Shown here: one piece after another, positions 9,065-16,647 of the stretch
Layout: every line of letters starts with the position of its first letter
Position numbering within the stretch: position 1 is the stretch's first letter
From: Mycobacterium sp. E787
GTDB lineage: Bacteria; Actinomycetota; Actinomycetes; Mycobacteriales; Mycobacteriaceae
Reading direction: 5' to 3'
Length of the DNA stretch: 64,000 nucleotides
NCBI RefSeq assembly: GCF_001668725.1
Contig: NZ_LZKL01000089.1
Coordinates: 1-64,000, forward strand
Translations under genes and position numbers: made by a program
Notes under the pieces: generated by a model
Database searches by the model: none
What the model was told of the DNA's origin: nothing
The model's input: the letters and a program-made list of their open reading frames with translations, nothing else

Positions 9065-10396
9065 GTGAGCACCTCCAGTTCCCCCCCGCCGGTCAACCGG
9101 CGCATGGCCTTGGCGGCCCTGGGGCTCGGCGTGTTCGCCCCCGGCGTATTGGCCGCCTGCGCCGGCACGGTGGCCAACAAACAGGCCGAGAAGAAGGAGC
9201 CGCCGGCGCCGCAGCTGAAGTTCCAGCCGGCCGACTCCGCAGCGGACGTGGTCCCGATCGCGCCGATCAGCGTGCAGGTCACCGACGGCTGGTTCCAGAA
9301 GGTGGCGCTGACGAACTCGTCGGGCAAGGCGGTCGCCGGGTCGTTCAACTCCGACCGCACCGTCTTCACCACCACCGAACCGCTGGGTTACGACGCGACC
9401 TACACCTGGAGCGGGTCGGCCGTCGGCCACAACGGCAAGGCGATCCCGGTGAGCGGCAAGTTCACCACCGTGTCGCCGAGCAAGAAGATCAGCGGCGCCT
9501 TCCAGTTGGCCGACGGCCAGACCGTCGGTGTCGCGGCCCCGATCATCATCCAGTTCGATTCGCCGATCAGCGACAAGGCCGCCGTCGAGAAGGCGCTCAC
9601 CGTCACCACCGACCCGCCCGTCGAGGGCAGCTGGGCCTGGCTGCCCGACGAGGCGCAGGGCGCCCGCGTCCACTACCGGACCCGCGAGTACTACCCGGCC
9701 GGCACCACCGTCAACGTCGACGCCAAGTTCTACGGGCGGCCGTTCGGTGACGGCGCGTACGGCGCCGACGACATCTCGTTGCACTTCCAGATCGGCCGGC
9801 GGCAGGTGGTCAAGGCCGAGGTCTCCTCGCACCGCATCCAGGTCGTCACCGACGCCGGCGTGATCATGGACTTCCCGTGCAGCTACGGGGAGGCCGACAA
9901 GGCGCGCAACGTCACCCGCAACGGCATCCACGTGGTGACCGAGAAGTACTCCGACTTCTACATGTCCAACCCGGCCGCCGGCTACAGCAACGCCCACGAG
10001 CGCTGGGCGGTGCGGATCTCGAACAACGGCGAGTTCATCCACGCCAACCCGTCGAGCGCGGGCGCGCAGGGCAACAGCAACGTCACCAACGGCTGCATCA
10101 ACCTGTCGACGGCCGACGCCGAGCAGTACTACCGGACCGCGATCTACGGTGACCCGGTCGAGGTGACGGGAAGCTCGATCCAGCTGTCCTACTCCGACGG
10201 CGACATCTGGGACTGGGCGGTGGACTGGGACACCTGGGTGGCGATGTCGGCGCTGCCGCCCGCGACCGCGCACCCGCCGGCCACTCAGATTCCGGTCACC
10301 GCGCCGGTCACCCCGTCGAACGCGCCGACGCTGTCGGGCACGCCCACTTCTACTCCGGCGACGACCACGAGCCCGTCGCCTAGCCCCGGCGGTTGA
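9065..10396 (+). CDS. lprQ: Lipoprotein L,D-transpeptidase LprQ (LdtMt5-like)
   Basis: The 443-residue protein has a twin-arginine-like start (NRRMALAALGLG) and a lipobox LAAC with Cys32, so it is probably an exported lipoprotein. Ig-like beta domains span about 55-245 and a YkuD L,D-transpeptidase domain about 248-375. In the active site His326 is in FIHANPS and the nucleophile Cys344 in NGCINLS. The C-terminus from about 390 is rich in Pro, Thr and Ser. It forms 3-3 peptidoglycan crosslinks and matches Rv0483. The -10-like TATCTT (9051-9056) lies 8 bases before the GTG, implying a very short leader. Its 3' end overlaps the convergent SDR gene by 17 bases. Confidence 0.95.
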   Translation: MSTSSSPPPVNRRMALAALGLGVFAPGVLAACAGTVANKQAEKKEPPAPQLKFQPADSAADVVPIAPISVQVTDGWFQKVALTNSSGKAVAGSFNSDRTVFTTTEPLGYDATYTWSGSAVGHNGKAIPVSGKFTTVSPSKKISGAFQLADGQTVGVAAPIIIQFDSPISDKAAVEKALTVTTDPPVEGSWAWLPDEAQGARVHYRTREYYPAGTTVNVDAKFYGRPFGDGAYGADDISLHFQIGRRQVVKAEVSSHRIQVVTDAGVIMDFPCSYGEADKARNVTRNGIHVVTEKYSDFYMSNPAAGYSNAHERWAVRISNNGEFIHANPSSAGAQGNSNVTNGCINLSTADAEQYYRTAIYGDPVEVTGSSIQLSYSDGDIWDWAVDWDTWVAMSALPPATAHPPATQIPVTAPVTPSNAPTLSGTPTSTPATTTSPSPSPGG

Positions 10397-11129
10397 ACCG
10401 CGTCGCGCTGGCCTGGTCGCGCGGCTTGATGACGATCAGGTCGAGGTCCACGTGGGATGGCCGCGTGGCCACGAACCCGATGACCTCGGCGACGTCTTCC
10501 GCCACCAACGGCGTGATCCCGGCATAGACGGCGTCGGCGCGCTGCCGGTCGCCGTCGAAGCGCACCAGGGAGAATTCGGTCTCGACCGCGCCCGGCGCAA
10601 TCTCGGTGAGCCGCACCGGTTTTCCGAGTAGTTCACCGCGCAGCGTGCGGTGCAGGGCGCTTTGCGCGTGCTTGGCCGCGGTGTAGCCGGCGCCGCCGTC
10701 GTAGGTCTCCATGGCCGCGACCGAGGTGACCGTGACGATGAGGCCGTCGCCGGAGTCGATGAGCTTGGGCAGCAGCGCGCGGGTGACGCGCAACGTGCCC
10801 AGCACGTTGGTCTCCCACATCCACTGCCAGTGTTCGAGGTCGGCGTCGGCGACCGGTTCCAGCCCCCAGGCGCCACCGGCGTTGTTGACCAACACGTCGA
10901 CCCGGCTCAATTCGGTTGCCAGCGCCCGCACCGCGTCGTCGTCTGTGACGTCGGCCACAATCGCGGTGCCGCCGATCTCGTCGGCCAGCGCCTCGAGCCG
11001 GTCCGCCCGGCGCGCCACCGCGACCACGTGGAACCCCTGTGCCGCAAGGGTTTTCGCGGTCGCTTCACCGATGCCCGAACTGGCCCCGGTAACCACCGCG
11101 ACCCGTCGTTGTCCCCCAGCTGCGTTCAC
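10380..11129 (-). CDS. Short-chain dehydrogenase/reductase (Rv0484c-like)
   Basis: The 249-residue classical SDR shows the NAD(P)-binding TGASSGIG near the N-terminus, NNAGG, a serine in VTVTSVAAME and the catalytic YTAAK. An Arg-Arg after the second beta strand (AVARRADR) suggests NADP(H) preference. The substrate is unknown. I chose GTG 11129; an in-frame TTG at 11138 would add three residues. A TAGAGT -10-like box on the minus strand (11138-11143) is 8 bases from this GTG, so the mRNA may be nearly leaderless. The gene diverges from the cysteine-rich short ORF at 11166. Confidence 0.88.
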   Translation of the reverse strand: MNAAGGQRRVAVVTGASSGIGEATAKTLAAQGFHVVAVARRADRLEALADEIGGTAIVADVTDDDAVRALATELSRVDVLVNNAGGAWGLEPVADADLEHWQWMWETNVLGTLRVTRALLPKLIDSGDGLIVTVTSVAAMETYDGGAGYTAAKHAQSALHRTLRGELLGKPVRLTEIAPGAVETEFSLVRFDGDRQRADAVYAGITPLVAEDVAEVIGFVATRPSHVDLDLIVIKPRDQASATRFNRRG

Positions 11130-11153
11130 ACGGAACAACTCTAGTGAACGTGC

Positions 11154-11159
11154 TAAGTT
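11154..11159 (+). promoter_or_regulatory. -10 element for a leaderless transcript starting at the cysteine-rich short ORF
   Basis: TAAGTT matches the mycobacterial TANNNT -10 consensus. It is followed by exactly six bases and then the GTG at 11166. Transcription would start on the G of that GTG, so the short ORF would be translated without a Shine-Dalgarno leader. The divergent promoter of the SDR gene (11138-11143) lies 10 bases away, so the two promoters must interfere. Confidence 0.6.
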
Positions 11160-11165
11160 CTCGGG

Positions 11166-11252
11166 GTGCTCCTTGGCGCCCTGATCAACAACACCGCCGC
11201 GTGTCTGTGCGCGGCGGGTGCGTGTTGTTGTCGCGCACTTTGCCGCTCCTGA
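11166..11252 (+). CDS. Cysteine-rich 28-residue leader ORF upstream of the ROK regulator and mshA
   Basis: GTG starts a 28-codon ORF ending in TGA. The peptide has six cysteines at positions 13, 15, 20, 21, 22 and 26, including three consecutive TGT codons (11223-11231). It starts MLLGALINNT, followed by the cysteine-rich half. The GTG sits six bases after a TANNNT -10 box and no ribosome binding site precedes it, as expected for leaderless translation. In mycobacteria, leaderless polycysteine short ORFs are known to attenuate downstream operons when cysteine is plentiful. The ROK regulator starts 54 bases downstream and mshA (mycothiol synthesis, which consumes cysteine) follows. The function here is inferred. 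Confidence 0.72.
   Translation: MLLGALINNTAACLCAAGACCCRALCRS
11186..11230 (+). promoter_or_regulatory. Imperfect hairpin spanning the cysteine codons of the leader ORF
   Basis: CAACAACAC plus CGCCGCG (11186-11201) pairs with CGCGGCG (11210-11216) and GTGTTGTTG (11222-11230). The loop is 8 bases and a 5-base bulge (GGTGC) lies on the 3' side. The 3' arm contains two of the three consecutive cysteine codons, so a ribosome slowing there would open it. A second short repeat, TGGCC/GGCCA (11263-11278), lies between the leader ORF and the ribosome binding site of the next gene. Together they could act as a translation-dependent switch. Confidence 0.5.
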
Positions 11253-11306
11253 CTTTCAGGTGTGGCCGAAGCCGGCCATCAGGAACTCGCACACAAAAGG
11301 ACACCC

Positions 11307-12614
11307 ATGCGCACTACCCTTACCCGTAGCCACCATTCCCACAGCCGCAAAGGCCTTCCGCGGATGCACCGCCAGATCCTGCCTCCGGCGCTACACATCT
11401 CGGACTCGGCGGCGGCATCCGTGTTCCGCGCCGTCCGGCTGCGCGGCCCGGTGGGCCGCGACGTCATCGCGGCCGTCACCTCGCTGAGCATCGCCACGGT
11501 CAACCGCCAGGTCATCGCCCTGCTGGACGCGGGCCTGCTGCGGGAACGCGCCGACCTGGCCGTCTCCGGGGCCATCGGGCGCCCGCGGGTGCCGGTGGAG
11601 GTCAACCACGAACCGTTCGTGACGCTCGGCATCCACATCGGCGCGCGCACCACCAGCATCGTGGCCACCGACCTGTTCGGCCGCACGCTGGACACCGTCG
11701 AGACCCCGACGCCGCTGTCGCCCCCCGGGCCCGCGCTGGCGTCGCTGGCCGAGAGCGCCTCGCGGTACCTGCAGCGCTGGCACCGGCGCCGGCCGCTGTG
11801 GGTCGGGGTCGCGATCGGTGGCACCGTCGACGGCGCCACCGGCCTCGTCGACCACCCGCGGCTGGGGTGGCGGCAGGCGCCCGTCGGCCCGGTGCTGGCC
11901 GACGCGCTGGGACTGCCGCTGTCGGTGGCCTCGCACGTCGACGCGATGGCGGGCGCCGAGCTGCTGCTCGGCCTGCGGCGCTTCGCGCCGAGCTCGCCGA
12001 CGAGCCTGTATGTGTACGCCCGCGAGACCGTGGGTTATGCGCTGGTGATCGGCGGCCGGGTGCATTGCCCGGCCAGCGGGCCGGGCACCATCGCGGCCCT
12101 GCCCGCCCACTCCGAGCTGCTCGGCGGGACGGGCCAGCTGGAATCCACCGTCAGCGACGAAGCGGTCCTGGTCGCGGCGCGCCGCCTCAAGATCCTGCCC
12201 GGCGTCCCGCCCGGGAACCGCACCGCGGGGGCCACGACCGCGATGGCCGACCTGCTGCGGGTGGCCCGGGCCGGTAACCAGCAGGCCCAGGCCCTGCTGG
12301 CCGAGCGGGCCCGGGTGCTCGGCGAGGCGGTCGCGTTGCTGCGCGACATGCTCAACCCCGACGAGCTGGTGGTCGGTGGCCAGGCTTTCACCGAGTACCC
12401 GGAGGCGATGGGGCAGGTGGAGGCGGCGTTCGCCGTGCGCTCGGTCCTTCCCGCGCGCGACATCCGCGTCACCGCCTTCGGCAACCGGGTCCAGGAGGCC
12501 GGGGCCGGGACGGTGTCCCTGGGCGGCCTCTACGCGGATCCGCTGGGCGCGATGCGGCGCGCCGGGGCGCTGGAGTCCCGGCTGCGAGAGGCCGCCGGCG
12601 AGTCGTCCGCGTAG
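11307..12614 (+). CDS. ROK-family transcriptional regulator (Rv0485-like)
   Basis: The 435-residue protein has an N-terminal winged helix-turn-helix (about residues 35-75, including VTSLSIATVNRQVIALLDAG) and a ROK sugar-kinase-like domain with GIHIGARTT at its phosphate-binding start and VGVAIGGTVDG. The ROK zinc-site cysteine cluster is not apparent, so it is probably a regulator without kinase activity. M. tuberculosis Rv0485 is, as I recall, linked to control of the PE13-PPE18 genes. I chose the ATG at 11307 because AAAAGG (11295-11300) lies 6 bases upstream. The start lies 54 bases after the cysteine-rich leader ORF, and mshA follows after 52 bases. Confidence 0.87.
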   Translation: MRTTLTRSHHSHSRKGLPRMHRQILPPALHISDSAAASVFRAVRLRGPVGRDVIAAVTSLSIATVNRQVIALLDAGLLRERADLAVSGAIGRPRVPVEVNHEPFVTLGIHIGARTTSIVATDLFGRTLDTVETPTPLSPPGPALASLAESASRYLQRWHRRRPLWVGVAIGGTVDGATGLVDHPRLGWRQAPVGPVLADALGLPLSVASHVDAMAGAELLLGLRRFAPSSPTSLYVYARETVGYALVIGGRVHCPASGPGTIAALPAHSELLGGTGQLESTVSDEAVLVAARRLKILPGVPPGNRTAGATTAMADLLRVARAGNQQAQALLAERARVLGEAVALLRDMLNPDELVVGGQAFTEYPEAMGQVEAAFAVRSVLPARDIRVTAFGNRVQEAGAGTVSLGGLYADPLGAMRRAGALESRLREAAGESSA

Positions 12615-12666
12615 AGCGAACGGCGCGCTCGGGCCGGGTCGCGGCCCGTCCTGTAAAGATGAAGGA

Positions 12667-13998
12667 GTGCGGCACGACGACGGTTCCCGGCGCAGCGACC
12701 CGCGCCGGGTCGCAGTTCTGGCGGTGCACACCTCACCGTTGGCCCAGCCCGGGACCGGCGACGCCGGCGGCATGAACGTCTACGTGCTGCAGACCGCGTT
12801 GCACCTGGCGCGGCGGGGGATCGAGGTGGAGATCTTCACCCGGGCGACCGCGTCGGCCGATCCGCCGATCGCCCACGTGGCGCCGGGCGTGCTGGTCCGC
12901 AACGTGGTGGCGGGGCCGTTCGAGGGCCTGGACAAATACGACCTGCCCACTCAGCTGTGCGCGTTCGCGGCCGCGGTGCTGCGCGCCGAGGCGTCCCACG
13001 AACCCGGTCACTACGACATCGTGCACTCCCACTACTGGCTGTCCGGGCAGGTCGGCTGGCTGGCCCGCGACCGCTGGGCGGTCCCGTTGGTGCACACCGC
13101 GCACACGCTCGCCGCGGTCAAGAACGCCGCCCTGGCCGACGGTGATGCGCCCGAGCCGCCCCTGCGCACGGTCGGGGAGCAGCAAGTCGTCGACGAAGCG
13201 GACCGGCTGATCGTCAACACCGATGATGAAGCGGCGCAACTGATTTCGATCCACCACGCCGACCCGGCGCGAATCGACGTGGTCCACCCGGGGGTGGACC
13301 TCGACGTGTTCCGCCCGGGCAACCGCCGGGCGGCCCGGGCCGCGCTCGGGCTGCCGCTCGACGGCGACCTGGTGGCCTTCGTCGGGCGGATCCAGCCGCT
13401 GAAGGCCCCCGACATCGTGCTGCGCGCCGCGGCCAAACTGCCGGGGCTGCGCATCGTGGTGGCCGGCGGCCCGTCGGGCAGCGGCCTGGCCTCCCCGGAC
13501 GGGTTGGTAAGGCTGGCAGACGAACTCGGCATCACCGACCGGGTGAACTTCCTGCCGCCGCAGTCCCGTCCGGACCTGGCCACCCTGTTCCAGGCCGCCA
13601 ATCTTGTTGCGGTGCCCAGCTATTCGGAGTCGTTCGGGCTCGTCGCCGTCGAGGCGCAGGCGTGCGGCACCCCGGTGGTGGCCGCGTCGGTCGGCGGCCT
13701 GCCGGTGGCGGTGCGTGACGGGGTGTCGGGCAGCTTGGTGTCCGGACACGACGTCGGCGACTGGGCGGCCGCCCTGGACCGGATGCTGCGGCTCGACCCG
13801 CCCCGGGCCGACGCGATGAGCCGCGCCGCGGCCGCGCACGCGGCCACGTTCTCCTGGGACAACACCACCGACGCGCTGCTCACCAGCTATCGGCGCGCGA
13901 TCGGCGACTTCACCGCCCTGCGCCAGCGCCGCTTTCGCGACCGGGCCGCGATGCGCAAGCCCCGCCGCTGGGCGACCCGTCGCGGGGTGGGCGCGTGA
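12667..13998 (+). CDS. mshA: D-inositol-3-phosphate glycosyltransferase MshA
   Basis: This 443-residue GT4 (GT-B fold) enzyme joins GlcNAc from UDP-GlcNAc to 1L-myo-inositol 1-phosphate, the first step of mycothiol synthesis. The N-terminal domain has VHTSPLAQPGTGDAGGMNVY and the inositol-phosphate site region. The C-terminal domain has GRIQPLKAPDI and the nucleotide-sugar motif SYSESFGLVAVEAQACGTP with the EX7E glutamates. The N-terminus is shorter than I recall for M. tuberculosis. AAGGAG abuts the GTG too closely to act as its Shine-Dalgarno. TAAAGA or AAAGAT six to seven bases upstream suggests a leaderless internal promoter. The next gene starts within its stop (GTGA). Confidence 0.95.
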   Translation: MRHDDGSRRSDPRRVAVLAVHTSPLAQPGTGDAGGMNVYVLQTALHLARRGIEVEIFTRATASADPPIAHVAPGVLVRNVVAGPFEGLDKYDLPTQLCAFAAAVLRAEASHEPGHYDIVHSHYWLSGQVGWLARDRWAVPLVHTAHTLAAVKNAALADGDAPEPPLRTVGEQQVVDEADRLIVNTDDEAAQLISIHHADPARIDVVHPGVDLDVFRPGNRRAARAALGLPLDGDLVAFVGRIQPLKAPDIVLRAAAKLPGLRIVVAGGPSGSGLASPDGLVRLADELGITDRVNFLPPQSRPDLATLFQAANLVAVPSYSESFGLVAVEAQACGTPVVAASVGGLPVAVRDGVSGSLVSGHDVGDWAAALDRMLRLDPPRADAMSRAAAAHAATFSWDNTTDALLTSYRRAIGDFTALRQRRFRDRAAMRKPRRWATRRGVGA

Positions 13999-14513
13999 AC
14001 TCGACAGTGCAGGCCGTGATCGAGCGCACGCTGCAGGCCAGCGGGCTGACCTACTCGGAGTTCCCCGGGGCGCACGGCGGGCTGCCCGGCCTGGTGGTGG
14101 AGCTGCCCGGCGAGCGCAAGCTCAAGACCAACACCATCCTGAGCATCGGCGAGCACTCGGTGCGCGTCGAGGCGTTCGTGTGCCGCAAGCCCGACGAGAA
14201 CCACGAGGGCGTCTACCGGTTCCTGCTCCGGCGCAATCGGCGCCTGTACGGGGTCGCCTACACCCTCGACAACGTCGGCGACATCTACCTGGTGGGCCGC
14301 ATGTCGCTGGCATCGGTGGACGCCGACGAGATCGACCGGGTGCTCGGCCAGGTGCTCGAGGCCGTGGACTCCGACTTCAACACGTTGCTGGAGTTGGGTT
14401 TTCGGTCGTCGATCCAGAAAGAGTGGGAGTGGCGGGTGTCCCGCGGGGAGTCGCTGAAGAACCTGCAGGCCTTCGCGCATCTGATCGACGAAGACGACGA
14501 CGAACCTGCGTGA
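13995..14513 (+). CDS. YbjN-domain protein (Rv0487-like)
   Basis: The 172-residue acidic protein belongs to the YbjN family, which has a fold resembling type III secretion chaperones. It has the typical VVELPGERKLKTN, then a beta strand-rich middle (VYRFLLRRNRRLYGVAY) and a helix ending in an Asp/Glu-rich tail. The GTG start overlaps the mshA stop by 4 bases, so the two are translationally coupled. The family is often found beside cofactor or stress genes, but no function is proven. The LysE-type transporter gene (Rv0488) that follows in M. tuberculosis is absent; gpmA starts 13 bases later. Confidence 0.85.
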   Translation: MNSTVQAVIERTLQASGLTYSEFPGAHGGLPGLVVELPGERKLKTNTILSIGEHSVRVEAFVCRKPDENHEGVYRFLLRRNRRLYGVAYTLDNVGDIYLVGRMSLASVDADEIDRVLGQVLEAVDSDFNTLLELGFRSSIQKEWEWRVSRGESLKNLQAFAHLIDEDDDEPA

Positions 14514-14526
14514 GACACTGACCGGC

Positions 14527-15276
14527 ATGGGTGAAACTGCCACGCTGGTGCTGCTGCGCCACGGCGAGAGCGACTGGAATGCCCTCAATTTGTTCACCGG
14601 CTGGGTCGACGTCGGGCTGACCGAGAAGGGGCGGGCCGAGGCGGAGCGCAGCGGCGATTTGTTGAGCGAACATGGGCTGCTGCCCGACGTGCTCTACACG
14701 TCGCTGCTGCGCCGGGCGATCACCACCGCGCACCTGGCGCTGGACACCGCCGACCGGCTGTGGATCCCGGTGCGGCGCAGCTGGCGGCTCAACGAACGCC
14801 ACTACGGCGCGCTGCAGGGTCTCAACAAGGCCGAAACCAAGGACCGCTACGGCGAGGAGCAGTTCATGGCGTGGCGGCGCAGCTACGACACGCCGCCCCC
14901 GCCGATCGAGCGGGGCAGCGAATTCAGCCAGGATGCGGATCCCCGCTACGCCAACATCGGCGGCGGCCCGCTGACCGAATGCCTGGCCGACGTGGTGGCG
15001 CGGTTCCTGCCGTATTTCACCGACGTCATCGTCCCGGACCTGCGGGCCGGCAAGACCGTGTTGATCGTCGCGCACGGCAACTCGCTGCGCGCCCTGGTCA
15101 AGCACCTGGACGGGATGTCCGACGACGAGATCGTCGGGCTCAACATCCCGACCGGCGTTCCGCTGCGCTACGACCTGGACGCCGACCTGCGGCCGGTGCT
15201 GCCGGGCGGCACGTATCTGGACCCGGAGGCGGCCGCGGCGGGCGCCGCCGCGGTTGCCGGCCAAGGGCGGGCCTGA
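14527..15276 (+). CDS. gpmA: 2,3-bisphosphoglycerate-dependent phosphoglycerate mutase
   Basis: The 249-residue glycolytic enzyme interconverts 3- and 2-phosphoglycerate. It has the family signature LLRHGESDWNALNLFTGW with the phosphorylated His12, the conserved YTSLLRRAITT, the GGPLTECLADV lid region and the second histidine in IVAHGNSLRALVKH. The length matches dPGMs. It corresponds to gpm1 (Rv0489) and, as there, lies immediately before senX3-regX3. The gene is 13 bases from the YbjN gene and probably belongs to the same transcription unit. Confidence 0.97.
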   Translation: MGETATLVLLRHGESDWNALNLFTGWVDVGLTEKGRAEAERSGDLLSEHGLLPDVLYTSLLRRAITTAHLALDTADRLWIPVRRSWRLNERHYGALQGLNKAETKDRYGEEQFMAWRRSYDTPPPPIERGSEFSQDADPRYANIGGGPLTECLADVVARFLPYFTDVIVPDLRAGKTVLIVAHGNSLRALVKHLDGMSDDEIVGLNIPTGVPLRYDLDADLRPVLPGGTYLDPEAAAAGAAAVAGQGRA

Positions 15277-15328
15277 GTCGGTCCGCAGGTAAAAGACCGC
15301 CTGCATAGGCCCGTTTGCCAAACATCGA

Positions 15329-15407
15329 GTGAACGGAAGCGGAACACCTATAGCGCAAGATGTGACTTGTCCGATTTTGGCCTCGCTCCGCTAGGGCGGC
15401 GTTCACC
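15329..15407 (+). promoter_or_regulatory. Pho-box-like half-sites upstream of senX3
   Basis: The 150-base gap between gpmA and senX3 contains GAAC at 15331-15334 and again at 15342-15345, 11 bases apart. On the minus strand this reads as two 11-base direct repeats beginning GTTC, the spacing of PhoB-type boxes. A further GTTCACC lies at 15401-15407, 20 bases before the senX3 start. RegX3 is a PhoB-like regulator that controls its own operon, so these are candidate autoregulatory sites. The match is by eye only. Confidence 0.35.
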
Positions 15408-15426
15408 AAATTTGTAGGATTTTGTT

Positions 15427-16647
15427 GTGACTGTGTTCTCGGCGCTGTTGCTGGCCGGGGTCTTGTCGGTGCTGGCGCTGGCCGCAGGAGTTGCGGTCGG
15501 GGCCCGGCTCGCGCCGCGGGCGGTGCAACGCCGCCAGCAATCCACCACCGAATGGACGGGCATCACGGTCGCGCAGATGCTGCAGCGCATCGTCGCGCTG
15601 ATGCCGCTGGGCGCCGCGGTGGTGGATTCGCACCGCGACGTCGTCTATCTCAACGAACGGGCCAAGGAACTGGGCCTGGTGCGCGACCGTCAACTCGACA
15701 ACCAGGCCTGGCAGGCCGCGCAGCAGGCGCTCACCGGCGTCGACGTCGAGTTCGACCTGCGGCCGCCGAAGCGGGGGCCTGGCCGGGCCGGGCTCTCGGT
15801 GCACGGTCAGGCGCGGCTGCTGAGCGAGGAGGACCGCCGGTTCGCCGTGGTGTTCGTCCACGACCAGTCCGACTACGCCCGCATGGAGGCGACCCGGCGC
15901 GATTTCGTGGCGAACGTCAGCCACGAGCTCAAGACCCCGGTGGGGGCGATGGCCCTGCTGGCCGAGGCGCTGCTCGCCTCCGCGGACGACTCCGAAACCG
16001 TCCGCCGCTTCGCCGAGAAGGTCCTCGTCGAGGCGAACCGGCTGGGCGACATGGTCGCCGAGCTTATCGAGCTGTCCCGGCTGCAGGGTGCCGAGCGGCT
16101 GCCCAACGTGACCGAGGTCGAGGTGGACACCGTTGTTTCCGAGGCGATTGCACGCCACAAGGTGGCCGCCGACAACGCCCACATCGAGGTCCGCACCGAC
16201 GCGCCGAGCGGCCTGCGGGTGCTGGGTGACGAGGGGCTGCTGGTGACCGCACTGGCCAACCTGGTGTCCAACGCGATCGCCTACTCGCCCCCGGGGTCGC
16301 CGGTGTCGATCAGCCGCCGCCGCCGCGGAGACAACATCGAGATCGCCGTGACCGACCGCGGCATCGGAATCCCCCTGGAAGACCAGGAACGGGTCTTCGA
16401 GCGATTCTTCCGCGGCGACAAGGCGCGGTCGCGGGCCACCGGCGGCAGTGGGCTGGGCCTGGCCATCGTCAAACACGTTGCGGCCAACCACAACGGCAGC
16501 ATCGGCGTGTGGAGCAAGCCGGGGACCGGGTCGACGTTCACCCTGTCGATTCCGGCATACAAGGACAGCGACGAGGAACCCGAGCCACCGCTGGGCCGTG
16601 AGGTGCGGCCCAACAGGTCACAACGAGAGGAAGAACTGAGTAGATGA
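15427..16647 (+). CDS. senX3: Sensor histidine kinase SenX3
   Basis: The 406-residue kinase has an N-terminal membrane region (about 4-30), a PAS-like domain (about 45-150), a HisKA domain with the phosphorylated His166 in NVSHELKTP, and a C-terminal ATPase domain. That domain has an N-box (ANLVSNAIAYSPPG), a G1 box (VTDRGIGIP), an F-box (FERFFRG) and a G2 box (GGSGLGLAIVKH). With RegX3 it senses phosphate starvation in mycobacteria. The GTG start is supported by position and by the membrane segment. The stop overlaps the regX3 start by 4 bases (ATGA). Confidence 0.97.
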   Translation: MTVFSALLLAGVLSVLALAAGVAVGARLAPRAVQRRQQSTTEWTGITVAQMLQRIVALMPLGAAVVDSHRDVVYLNERAKELGLVRDRQLDNQAWQAAQQALTGVDVEFDLRPPKRGPGRAGLSVHGQARLLSEEDRRFAVVFVHDQSDYARMEATRRDFVANVSHELKTPVGAMALLAEALLASADDSETVRRFAEKVLVEANRLGDMVAELIELSRLQGAERLPNVTEVEVDTVVSEAIARHKVAADNAHIEVRTDAPSGLRVLGDEGLLVTALANLVSNAIAYSPPGSPVSISRRRRGDNIEIAVTDRGIGIPLEDQERVFERFFRGDKARSRATGGSGLGLAIVKHVAANHNGSIGVWSKPGTGSTFTLSIPAYKDSDEEPEPPLGREVRPNRSQREEELSR

